From: Aurantiochytrium sp. KH105
Lineage: Eukaryota > Sar > Bigyra > Thraustochytrida > Thraustochytriidae
DNA: 64,000 bases
Assembly: GCA_003116975.1 (NCBI GenBank)
Contig: BGKB01000091.1
Coordinates: 186,001-250,000 of the forward strand
Direction: 5' to 3'
The notes beneath the pieces are model-generated. The model was not told the DNA's origin. It worked only from the letters and a program-made list of their open reading frames with translations, and did not search any database. Made by a program: the position numbers and the translations under genes. This document shows positions 19,801 to 27,830 of this stretch, piece after piece (the stretch's first letter is position 1; each line of letters opens with the position of its first letter).

Positions 19801-20305
19801 TATCCTCGGGCAGCTCGAGGAGCGTCGGGCCAGGCTTCTCGGTGGTTGCCTCGCGGAAGGCGCGACGGACCATGGACGGCACGAGGTTGCCGTCGGTGAT
19901 GGTCTTGGCATACTTTGTCAGAGGCTGGTACATGGAGACAATATCAACAATTTGGAACTCGGCCTGTTTGGTGCTACGGATGCCCTTTTGACCCGTGAGA
20001 AAGACGCAGGGCATGCCGCCAAGATGCGCAAATGCCGCCGCCGTGGTAAAGTTTGTCGCTCCGGGTCCGAGCGTGGAGAGAGCGACGGCCTTGACTTGGC
20101 CCGTGAGTCTGCCCACGGTGGCGCAGATGAAGCCTGCGGCCTGTTCATGGCGCGTGAGGATCACCTTGATCTTGCTCTTGCGCAGCGATTCGAGCACGTC
20201 CAGGTTTTCCTCTCCCGGGATGCCCACCACGTACTCGACGCCCTCGTTCTCGAGCGCCTTGACCAGCAGGTCGCTGACCTTGATCTTCGACTTGTCGTCG
20301 CCCAT
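16844..20305 (-). CDS. fusion: acetolactate synthase-like ThDP enzyme + aldehyde dehydrogenase
   Basis: One uninterrupted frame of 1153 residues. Residues 1-560 are a ThDP enzyme of the acetolactate synthase/oxalyl-CoA decarboxylase superfamily: catalytic Glu54 in RHEQAA, central domain about 190-340, and ThDP/Mg motif GDG (442-444) ending in LND (468-470). Residues 575-662 are a Ser/Glu/Lys-rich linker. Residues 663-1153 are an NAD(P)-dependent aldehyde dehydrogenase: PFNFP, FTGSASVG, general-base Glu917 in LELGG, nucleophile Cys952 in GQSC, and EELFGP. A plausible reaction is decarboxylation of a 2-oxo acid to an aldehyde (or aldehyde release) followed by oxidation to the acid, with channelling; the substrate is unknown. 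The start at 20305 (MGDDKSK) matches family N-termini. An upstream Met at 20425 would add a 40-residue Arg/Lys-rich extension that could be a targeting peptide. No intron. Confidence 0.88.
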   Translation of the reverse strand: MGDDKSKIKVSDLLVKALENEGVEYVVGIPGEENLDVLESLRKSKIKVILTRHEQAAGFICATVGRLTGQVKAVALSTLGPGATNFTTAAAFAHLGGMPCVFLTGQKGIRSTKQAEFQIVDIVSMYQPLTKYAKTITDGNLVPSMVRRAFREATTEKPGPTLLELPEDIASMQTEFNLFEPTPVRRPVTDEKGTHGAVDILRNAKRPIMIVGAAANRHRARRAIREFVDELKIHVVSTQMGKGVVDERSEFFLGCAAISSKDYIHAALDISDVIIMVGHDTTEKPPFIMSSGASSRKVIHISFDPAHVDSTYFPQVEIVGDCANAVWQIKEKLRADNKVFDAAPFRRIKEYTDECMQRGTDDDQFPMNVARVITDMRKVLPDDAILSLDNGLYKVMVARYYKAVEPLTVLLDNALATMGAGLPNAIGTNLVSPDQPVVAICGDGGYLMNSEELATAVQYGFNITVLVLNDNALGMIKWKQEGMNFDEYNLDLRNPDFVKHAEAFGAQGHRVSKTEEFADVLRHCVGTKGVHVVEVPVTYRWVSDMLEKVPSEASEILRRIVDEFGEDILLGDSLPPSSKEEADEASKEASEECTKRLDKVRRSNSERSSTSETKGCEESQQEKSASSSSATKSSSESKSKSASTSEKSENKSTSQSDSKESEKWSINKGDSVPFYLVGRPVYANEDLEVMDKHTNEVFCKVAVATKSDMETAIHEVSTTGARKMAALPHYVRKEILMNVAREARRRSEELAMMTTIENGKAISDARGEVERLVQTFEIAAEETVRMYGEAGDMDIAKRAHGYQGIVKRFPRGPVSMISPFNFPLNLLASKVAPAIAAGCPFVVKPASRTPLGSLLVGEILANDPNMPKEGFSVLPCTRESGDALTTDDRFKLLSFTGSASVGWELKAKASKKHVVLELGGNAACVVDDLDEGLDTVVQSITTGAFYQSGQSCISVQRLFVHESIYSRFKDAFVEKVKSLKMGDPKEEDTFLGPVISEKDADRITEWIKEATDKGANLLTGGNKQGTNFVEATVLENVSHDCTIYNEELFGPAVCLEPYSDFASIVDEVNNSRYGLQAGVFTNNLSKAHYAFENMHCGGVVINNVPSYRIDSQPYGGVKDSGLGREGVRYAIEDMTEMRIMLMKEPGKLRDTKQ

Positions 20306-20557
20306 CCTCTGCTCTGCAAGCTTCGTCTTTCCTCGTCGCCTTTTTCGCCTCCAATTCGGTTTTGTTCTGCCCGAGACGCCAAGCCAGAAGCCAAGCCCAG
20401 CTAACTCAAGTTCTGATAAGGTCACAGTGACTCACAGTCAGGACCGTTCGTGTGCGCGGAGAAAATTTCGTTCGCTCTGTCGATCATCCAAGTCCTCCAC
20501 CCAGGGTCTGTGCGCCACCTGCTCCGCTGAGTCTTCTTCCTCCTGTCACCCGCTCCC

Positions 20558-20559
<2 letters not shown>

Positions 20560-20591
<32 letters not shown>
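20560..20591. repeat. (CAG)n trinucleotide repeat
   Basis: About ten to eleven CAG units in non-coding DNA upstream of the ThDP-ALDH gene. Confidence 0.85.
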
Positions 20592-20592
<1 letters not shown>

Positions 20593-20662
20593 CCACAAGC
20601 ACCTCCACCAGCTCGAGGCAAAGCCACGCCACGACGTCGACTGCGCACGAGCAGCCAGAAGC

Positions 20663-20689
20663 GCGCACGCACGCACGCACGCACGCACT
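20663..20689. repeat. (GCAC)n microsatellite
   Basis: About six GCAC/CGCA tetranucleotides, non-coding. Confidence 0.8.
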
Positions 20690-21611
20690 CGCGCTCGCAG
20701 CCCGCCCGGGCGGCGCGGCTCCGGAGCCACGGGCGGCGCAGCTCTGGAAACCTTCGCAGCAGCTCTCGTGACTCTCTCCCGCGGGGCTGCGCCTCACCGG
20801 GGCGCGCCTGGGCTGCGTCCCCTCTGCGCTCTCAGCCGGGGCTGAGCTGTGAATGCATGCCATGGTGTAGTACACTGGCTTATACCGCACCACCAAGGGC
20901 CGGCTTGGGACGCACCAGCAGCACAGAAGATGCCATGGATGATGCAAGAGACGAGGCCCACACTACTACACGGGCTGCGGCTGGGTCGCAGGAGAGCCTC
21001 GCGCGGCGGCGGAATCTGCACGGAGCAACCGAGGCGATCGACAGATAGATAGTAGATTGATTGATGCCTTGCCTTCTTGGTGTGCCTCGCCGACGCCGGA
21101 ATCGTGACGCGAAGAAGATGATTCTGCCGTCAACGACCCGGTGTCGCCAGTGCAGCCGGGACGCGATAGTCTCACCGCGTCCCAGCCGGCAATCATGGGC
21201 GAGGCGGGGATGATGACCGTGACATCGACTCGGGCGCGGGGAGTCTCTCGCTACCCGTCGCAGTCGGTTCCGATGCTCGCTCGATCCGAGCTGGGGCCGA
21301 ACGTGGGACGCAAGCGTGCGTGCACTGCGATGAAATGCAGTCATCGTGGCATGGTCAAGTCGCGTCGCCGCCGTCGACTATGACAGAAGACGAGCTTGCC
21401 GACATGACAAAAAGTAGCGTGCATACTTTGATCTTTTACTTAATGGCTGCTTGCGCCACAGACGACATGAAAGTACTTCGCAGCCGTGCGCAAGCTGGAC
21501 TTGACGGCCTGAGGCAACAGGATAAATGAGAGCGAGAACAGCAACGACATCAAAGTGCAAAATGAATGGACATGTATGTGGAGGGGTGGGGAGAATTATG
21601 ATAGATATAAC

Positions 21612-23747
21612 TTAGAGCTTGGCATTGACCTTTTTGGAGTTCTTGGCCCAGTACGCGGCAAGAGACTGGTTGGCGGCAACGCAGTCCTTGAGCAGATTGG
21701 AGGGACGGAGGTGCTCCTTGGGGTTCTTCTTGCTGAATTCTTCGAGGGCCTGGAGGATCTTGGGAAGACCGTAGGCATCAGCCCAGTGCATGGGGCCGCC
21801 GCGGTAGCGCGGCCAGTTGTAGCCATGCACAAGAGCAACATCAATATCCTGAGGACGAATGGCAAAGCCCTCTTCGAGGATCTTAAAGCCCTCATTGACA
21901 ATGGGCAAAAAGAGACGCTGCAAAATCTCCTCCTTGTCAACCTTGCGCGCAGTGATTCCCTTGACCTTGCGAACGGCCTCGATCTTGTCGAGCACAGACT
22001 GGTTCACAGTGCGCTTGCGGTTCTCGTCGTAATCGTAGTAGCCAGCGCCGTTCTTCTGGCCGAGGCGGCCGTTGACAGCGAGCCAATCGTCAACCGACGT
22101 CTCGGTGTTGACCTCGCCGCGCTTCTTGCGAGCCTCAAAACCGACATCACCGGTAAGGTCACGCAGCTGAAAGGGCCCAAGAGGCATGCCATATTCGACA
22201 GCGACGCCATCGATCTCGGTAAGAGGAGCACCCTCCATGAGAAGGCTGCGGGCCTCTGCAGAGTAGTTGGCCATCATGCGGTTCGCAATAAAGCCGTGGC
22301 AGTTGCCCGCAAGGACGCACCACTTGCCGATGCGCGAGCCGACATCCATGGCGGTCGCGATGGTGGCGTCGCTGGTCTTGGCGCCGCGCACATTCTCGAG
22401 AAGAGGCATAACATTGGCGGGGGAGAAGAAGTGCATGCCAATGACGTTCTCCGGGCGCTTGGTGGCGCTGGCAATCTCGTCGATGCTGAGAAAAGAGGTG
22501 TTGGAAGCAAGAACGGCGTCCGGCTTGCAGTGCTTGTCGAGAAGAGCAAAGATCTCCTTCTTGACCTCCATGACCTCAAAGACGGCCTCAATGACAACGT
22601 CCGCGTCAGCGATGTCCTCGTACGAGGTGGTGGAGCTGAAGAGCGAGAGAATCTGGTCGACGCGAGCCTGCGTCTTGGAGCCGCGCTTGACGCTACGGGC
22701 GTAGTTGGCCTTGATGACGCTCATTCCCTTGTCAATGAACTTTTGCTCGCGATCCAGAAGCGTGACGGCGATGCCAGCTTCGGCGAGCGACATGGCGATA
22801 CCGCCGGCCATGAGGCCCGAGCCGATGAGAGCGGCCTTCTTGACCTTGTTGGGCTTAGCCTTGAGGCCCGGGATCTTGGCAGCGCCACGCTCCGAAAAGA
22901 AGACGTGCTGGAGGGCGTTCGCCTCAGGACTGCCAATGAGGGTGGCAAAAAGCTTGCGCTCGGTCTCGCAGCCGTCCTTGAAGGAGGACTTGGTGGCGGC
23001 CTCGACGCAGTCGATGATGCGCTGCGGCGCGGTCTGGCCCTTGCGCTTGGCGGCGTACTGCTTGCGCATCTTGTTGAAAAAGGCGGCATCGACCTTCTTG
23101 CCCGGGACCTGCTTGACCTCGCTGATCTTGCGACCCGAGTTGCTCGGGTTAGAGCTCGCCTTTTCCAGGGCAAAGGCGACAGCGTCCTCGACAAGGCTCT
23201 CGGCGGGAACCACCTTGTCGGCGACGCCCCACTCGGCGGCCTTCTTGGACGGCACGTGGGCGCCAGAGCACATAAAGTCGAGAGCGGCCTCGGCACCGAT
23301 CAGGCGCGGCAGGCGCTGGGTGCCCTGGCCGCCGGGGAGGAGGCCGATGTTCACCTCAGGAAGGCCGATCATGGCGTTGGAGGCCATGACGCGGTAATGG
23401 CATCCAAGGGCGAGCTCGAGGCCGCCGCCCAGAGTGAAGCCTTGAATGGCCGCCACAACGGGGACCTTGAGGTCCTCAAAGTACTCCATGAAACCCTTGC
23501 GCGGGTACCGGTCATGCTTCTTGTTCAGGTCCACGATATCGGCACCGGCGCACAGAGCACGGGACCCAGCACCGCGCACGACGACGGCCTTGATGCTCTT
23601 GTCGGCGTCGATCTTGTCGGCGGCATCCTCGATGCCCAGCTGGACGGCGTTGCTCAACGTGTTCAGCGGGAAGTGGTCCAGCGTCACAATCGCGCAGCCG
23701 TCCGGCCGCACCTCGAGGTCCACGCGGTTCGTGCCGGGTGCGCTCAT
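21612..23747 (-). CDS. peroxisomal enoyl-CoA hydratase / 3-hydroxyacyl-CoA dehydrogenase (MFE-1/EHHADH type)
   Basis: Bifunctional beta-oxidation enzyme that hydrates 2-enoyl-CoA and oxidises the L-3-hydroxyacyl-CoA with NAD+. The product is 711 residues, close to the ~720 of animal MFE-1. The crotonase half (1-190) shows ALCAGADI and the two catalytic glutamates Glu111 (GGGLE) and Glu131 (GLPEV), twenty residues apart as in MFE-1. The dehydrogenase half starts near 295 with a Rossmann motif (IGSGLMAGG), followed by HFFSPANVMPLLE and a duplicated C-terminal domain (GYDDEN-type GYYDYDENR region). The C-terminus ends in AKL, a PTS1-type peroxisomal signal. The start at 23747 (MSAPG) is preferred over 23795, which adds sixteen residues without conservation. 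Confidence 0.92.
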   Translation of the reverse strand: MSAPGTNRVDLEVRPDGCAIVTLDHFPLNTLSNAVQLGIEDAADKIDADKSIKAVVVRGAGSRALCAGADIVDLNKKHDRYPRKGFMEYFEDLKVPVVAAIQGFTLGGGLELALGCHYRVMASNAMIGLPEVNIGLLPGGQGTQRLPRLIGAEAALDFMCSGAHVPSKKAAEWGVADKVVPAESLVEDAVAFALEKASSNPSNSGRKISEVKQVPGKKVDAAFFNKMRKQYAAKRKGQTAPQRIIDCVEAATKSSFKDGCETERKLFATLIGSPEANALQHVFFSERGAAKIPGLKAKPNKVKKAALIGSGLMAGGIAMSLAEAGIAVTLLDREQKFIDKGMSVIKANYARSVKRGSKTQARVDQILSLFSSTTSYEDIADADVVIEAVFEVMEVKKEIFALLDKHCKPDAVLASNTSFLSIDEIASATKRPENVIGMHFFSPANVMPLLENVRGAKTSDATIATAMDVGSRIGKWCVLAGNCHGFIANRMMANYSAEARSLLMEGAPLTEIDGVAVEYGMPLGPFQLRDLTGDVGFEARKKRGEVNTETSVDDWLAVNGRLGQKNGAGYYDYDENRKRTVNQSVLDKIEAVRKVKGITARKVDKEEILQRLFLPIVNEGFKILEEGFAIRPQDIDVALVHGYNWPRYRGGPMHWADAYGLPKILQALEEFSKKNPKEHLRPSNLLKDCVAANQSLAAYWAKNSKKVNAKL

Positions 23748-24574
23748 GGTGTCTGTAGTACTACACGTATAGCCTCGCGACGGGAGCTCGTTCACTCACG
23801 CACGCGCGCTAGCGGCGTCGGCCGTGGGGCGGAGCGGACAAACAACTCTACGCTCGGCTCGGCTCGGCTCGGCTTGGCTCAGCTTGACGTGGCTTGGCAG
23901 GTTGCGAGTTTGCTTGCTGCCGCTACGCGATCGGAGTCCGCGCTTGCAGTCTCTGTCAGTGCAGACTTGTCAGGCCTATCTTGCCCCCGCCCTACGGGGT
24001 CCTACGCGGTACCTACGGCTCGCAGCGCCACGCAGGGACAGACGGTCGGACGACCCTGCGCCGTCTCGGTCCCCGTCGCCTTTCGCCCCGCCGTGCCGCG
24101 CGCGATTTGAGCATGTATTCTTGTAATTATTGCAGCCGGTGCAAATTAGGAAAGGAGCAGAGACTTCAGATACAAGACTTTCGATGAAGGAAGATAAAGA
24201 TACAGAGGAGGTTCAGGACGGAGCAAAACCTGGCTTTTTTTCTTTTCCTCCTTCTTCTTCTTTCTCTTTTGCGCGCAAGGATAGAAAGGAGAAAGCTTCC
24301 GCCGGCCAGGTTGGTTTCTTTCCGGCCTCAGCGCCGCGACTCTGTCGTGCGCAGGAGGAGAAACAGGGCGTGGCGAATGTGGCGGCTGGCTGGCCGGTGG
24401 TGCGCGAAATCGAGGGCGAAGAGGCGAAGTGGAGCACGGGATTTGGTGAGGTGAGGTGAGGTGAGGTGGTATGGGTTACAATGTCATGCCGATCACTGGC
24501 GCACACCGAAGGTGTGCGCGAATTCGAGGACACCTCACGGGGACATCAAAAAGAGAGGCGAGGGAGGACAAAAA
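23748..24574. other. intergenic region upstream of the MFP gene
   Basis: Holds a CGGCT pentanucleotide run at about 23851-23881 and a short GGTGA run at about 24447-24468 just before the tandem array. No gene is recognised. Confidence 0.55.
23851..23881. repeat. (CGGCT)n pentanucleotide repeat
   Basis: Five to six CGGCT/TGGCT units 100 bases upstream of the MFP start. Confidence 0.75.
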
Positions 24575-26612
24575 ACAGAAAGGTGCGAGTATCGAAATGC
24601 CGCCTGCGAGCGGGGCGACCGGTGCGGAAAGATATACATTTCCTGTCCGCGAGTCGTAGCTCACCTTGAATCAGTCAAAATTCGGGCTTCTGTGAAATTA
24701 CTCACTGACGCCGTGGCTCACATTGCACCAATCTGCTCGCCATGCTTATAAAGGCATCTCTCTTCTGAGATGGTGCAAAAAGGGATCCTCGATCGTTCCG
24801 CAGACTTTTACGCGGGCAAAAAAAATGAAGGTGCGAGTATCGAAATGCCGCCTGCGAGCGGGGCGACCGGTGCGGACAGGCACTACCACGGCTAGTAGTA
24901 GGGTGCCCTGTCCACGGGTCGTAGATCCCCTTAAACCAGTCAAAATTGGGACGTCTGAGGCAGAACTCACTGACGGCGTGGCTCACATTGCACAAGCCTC
25001 CTCGCCATGCTTATAACGGCATTTCTCTTCTGAGATGGTGCAAAAAGGGATCCTCGATGGTTCCGCAGACTTTTACGCGAGCAAAAAAAAAGAAAGATGC
25101 GAGTATCGAAATGCCGTCTGCGAGCGGGGCGACCGGTGCGGACAGGCACTACCACAGTTGGTAGTAGGGTGCCCTGTCCACGGGTCGTAGATCCCCTTGA
25201 ATCATTCAAAATTCGGGCTTCTGTGAAATGACTCACTGACGCCGTGGCTCACATTGCACCAACCTGCTCGCCATGCTTATAAAGGCATCTCTCTTCTGAG
25301 ATGGTGCAAAAAGGGATCCTCGATGGTTCCGCAGACTTTTACGCGAGCAAAAGAAAAGAAAGATGCGAGTATCGAAATGCCGTCTGCGAGCGGGGCGACC
25401 GGTGCGGACAGGCACTACCACGGTTAGTAGTAGGGTGCCCTGTCCACGGGTCGTAGCTCCCCTTGAATCAGTCAAAATTCGGGCTTCTGTGAATGACTCA
25501 CTGACGCCGTGGCTCACATTGCACCAACCTGCTCGCCATGCTTATAAAGGCATCTCTCTTCTGAGATGGTGCAAAAGGGGATCCTCGATGGTTCCGCAGA
25601 CTTTTGCGCGAACAAAAAAAAAGAAAGATGCGAGTATCGAAGTGCCGTCTGCGAGCGGGGCGACCGGTGCGGACAGGCACTACCACGGCTAGTAGTAGGG
25701 TGCCCTGTCCACGGGTCGTAGATCCCCTTAAACCAGTCAAAATTGGGACGTCTGAGGCAGAACTCACTGACGGCGTGGCTCACATTGCACAAGCCTCCTC
25801 GCCATGCTTATAAAGGCATTTCTCTTCTGAGATGATGCAAAAAGGGATCCTCGATCGTTCCGCAGACTTTTACGCGAGCAAAAAAAAAGAAAGATGCGAG
25901 TATCGAAATGCCGCCTGCGAGCGGGGCGACCGGTGCGGACAGGTATGGATTTCCTGTCCGCGAGTCGTAGCTCCCCTTGAATCAGTCAAAATTCGGGCTT
26001 CTGTGAATGACTCACTGACGCCGTGGCTCACATTGCACCAATCTGCTCGCCATGCTTATAACGGCATCTCTCTTCTAAGATGGTGCAAAAAGGGATCCTC
26101 GATGGTTCCGCAGACTTTTGCGCGAGCAAAAAAAATGAAGGTGCGAGTACCGAAATGCCGTCTGCGAGCGGGGCGAAGCCGCGGACAGGTATGGAATTTC
26201 CTGTCCACGGGTCGTAGCTCCCCTTGAATCATTCAAAATTCGGGCTTCTGTGAAATGACTCACGGACGCCGTGGCTCACATTGCACCAACCTGCTCGCCA
26301 TGCTTGTAAAAGCATCTCTTTACTGGAATGGTGGAAAAGGGGGTCCTTGGTGGTTCCGCAGACTTTTGCGCGAGCAAAAAAAGAAGGTGCGAGTATCGAA
26401 ATGCCGCCTGCGAGCGGGGCGACCGGTGCGGACAGGTATGGAATTCCTGTCCGCGAGTCGTAGCTCCCCGTAAACCATTCAAAATTCGGACTTCTGTGGA
26501 AGGACTCGCTGACGGCGTGGCTCACATCGCACGAATCTAATCACCCAGCTTGTAAAGGCATCCTTCTCTTGGGATGGTTCCTAGAATAGTTCTCGATGGT
26601 TCCTCTGACGCA
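24575..26612 (-). repeat. eight-copy ~247-266 bp tandem array with SL/Sm-RNA-like units
   Basis: A GCGAGTATCGAAATGCCG-like anchor recurs at about 24582, 24834, 25097, 25363, 25628, 25892, 26141 and 26388. Minus-strand order per unit: TTATAAG box; conserved ~23-base block (GTGCAATGTGAGCCACG then SCGTCA); donor GTGAGT; 17-25 variable bases pairing back on the donor region; AATTTTGA (fits Sm consensus RAU4-6GR); ~25 bases; hairpin GGACAGG...CCTGTCC; T-tract. Donor complements (ACTCAC) lie at 24700, 24965, 25231, 25496, 25762, 26010 and 26258; Sm-like sites at 24675, 24940, 25206, 25472, 25737, 25986, 26233 and 26479. Copy 8 has lost the donor, and copies 7-8 the TATA box. Frames crossing units are not proteins. 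The array lies between the divergent MFP and OSCA-type genes. Confidence 0.85.
24964..25282 (-). ncRNA. candidate SL- or snRNA-like gene, representative unit (copy 3; about 25083-25260 transcribed)
   Basis: Representative unit of the array, read on the minus strand. TATA-like TTATAAG 25282-25276; conserved block ending at 25237; GTGAGT 25236-25231; stem GTGA/TCAC with one flanking A-A mismatch and further TC/GA and GGC/GCC pairs; AATTTTGA 25213-25206; long hairpin about 25181-25137; T-tract 25096-25083. If transcription starts about 20-25 bases below the TATA-like box, the leader would be about 20-25 nt and the RNA about 150-175 nt, an SL-RNA size. An ordinary U-snRNA or a non-transcribed satellite are alternatives. 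No expression data; inference from layout only. Confidence 0.4.
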
Positions 26613-27830
26613 TTGTCGTTCTCCGCTCAAGGGCCAACACTCGCTTCATCGACTCCCGCCAGGCTGCTCTGCTCAGCCGACGTCAAGTTGAACTCACAGT
26701 CTATCCTGGGAGGCTCTCTCCCCTGCCCTATTCGCTTGCGCGACTTGTGTACTAGCCTGTACTTCCATAGACGCGGCCTCGTTTCGACCCTGGCAAGCTC
26801 GAACCGCCCTTTCCCGCTGCGAACCGCAGCCTCGCCTTCGTAGACACCTTCGTCAACATCGCAAATGCGCGCGTCGCGTCTCCGACCAGCCCTGGGGAAG
26901 GAAAGTGTGCAAAACCAGCGCAAGTGTAGTATATACCAATCTCGGCAACCCAGCACGGCACGCAGCCCCGCCGCCTGCAGATACCGGCCCGCGCCCGCCG
27001 CTGTTGCTGCCTCGCGCGCGGGCTCTCGCCGCCGTCGGAGGCGGCGCCGGCGCGGCTCTTCGCCGTCTCTCCGCTCGCGAGCTTGCTGGCGGGCTACAGC
27101 TCGAGCGAGGCGGCGAGCCCCAGCGGCACCGCCGTTAAAGATCTACGGGTGACCTGGGAGCTCAGGGTAGGACCCCCCTAGGCCCCAACCAGGCCCTCGG
27201 AGGCTTGTTTTCTGCGAGTGCACACTTCGCTTTTGTACTTCTTGCGGCGCGCGCCGGGTTTTGTGTGTCTGATCTGCGGCAGCCATCCGTCCTCCCGTGC
27301 ACGCGACGCTGCAGCACAGCTCGCGCAGCTCGCGCAGCTCGCGCAGCTCGCGCAGCTGCAACTGGCGGAGCGCCGGCACGGCTGGCGACGCCCCGACGGA
27401 CGCGGCCTGGCTCGCCTTGGCTTGCTTGGTTCGAGCAACCGGAGGTCCCTGATCCGACCGCCTGCTCTTACCTCACGCGTCGCAAGTTGAATTTTTGCGC
27501 GTAAAGCCTCCATACCGCCGCCGCGAGGGGCGATCAGCCAGCGCGTGCAGGTTGGTTGGTCGCTCCGCGCGGCGACGAGTATACTACGCAATCTACAGCT
27601 TCCTCCTTGGTAGTAAGAATGAGAGGGTGGTAAATGGCGCTGGCAGTGCCGGCGTAAAAGCGGCTACGCTGGACCGCCAGAGGATGTCTGACTGCGCGGT
27701 CCCAATCTCTGCGGTGCTTGTGCGTGCTTTTACTATACATGAACTCGTCTTCCGCCAGGAGAGAAAAAGGCCTGCTCGCCGTCGATGCGGCGCAGACACC
27801 TAATTACTCGCGTCCGCAAGCTTTGCGAGA
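26613..27830. other. intergenic region upstream of the first OSCA-type gene
   Basis: Contains a 9-base direct repeat at 27318-27356. Small frames on both strands are Ala/Arg/Ser-rich and unsupported. The last few hundred bases should hold the promoter of the gene at 27831. Confidence 0.55.
27318..27356. repeat. (AGCTCGCGC)n minisatellite
   Basis: Four or more perfect tandem copies of a 9-base unit, 470 bases upstream of the OSCA-type gene. Confidence 0.85.

Larger units (their letters stand above)
20306..21611. other. intergenic region with CAG and GCAC microsatellites
   Basis: 5' side of the ThDP-ALDH gene and 3' side of the MFP gene. Frames here translate into Ser/Ala/Arg low-complexity only. 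A (CAG)n run and an ACGC run are noted separately; otherwise I see nothing. Confidence 0.55.

Noticed and set aside
16838-20404. Two long plus-strand frames opposite the ThDP-ALDH gene
   Set aside because: Antisense shadows; the minus-strand frame has two intact catalytic domains.
21555-24110. 851-residue plus-strand frame opposite the MFP gene
   Set aside because: Antisense frame kept open by GC-rich third codon positions; its translation matches no family.
24723-26540. Repeated ~70-130 residue frames within the tandem array
   Set aside because: They read through the T/A-tracts, donor and hairpin of each unit, change frame between copies, and look like no protein.
24575-26612. CRISPR array
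   Set aside because: Units are ~250-265 bases with no short repeat/unique spacer pattern, and the genome is eukaryotic.
24575-26612. 5S rRNA or U1 snRNA repeat
   Set aside because: No 5S internal box pattern. The ACTCAC on the plus strand is not followed by an Sm-type site, so U1 in that orientation does not fit.
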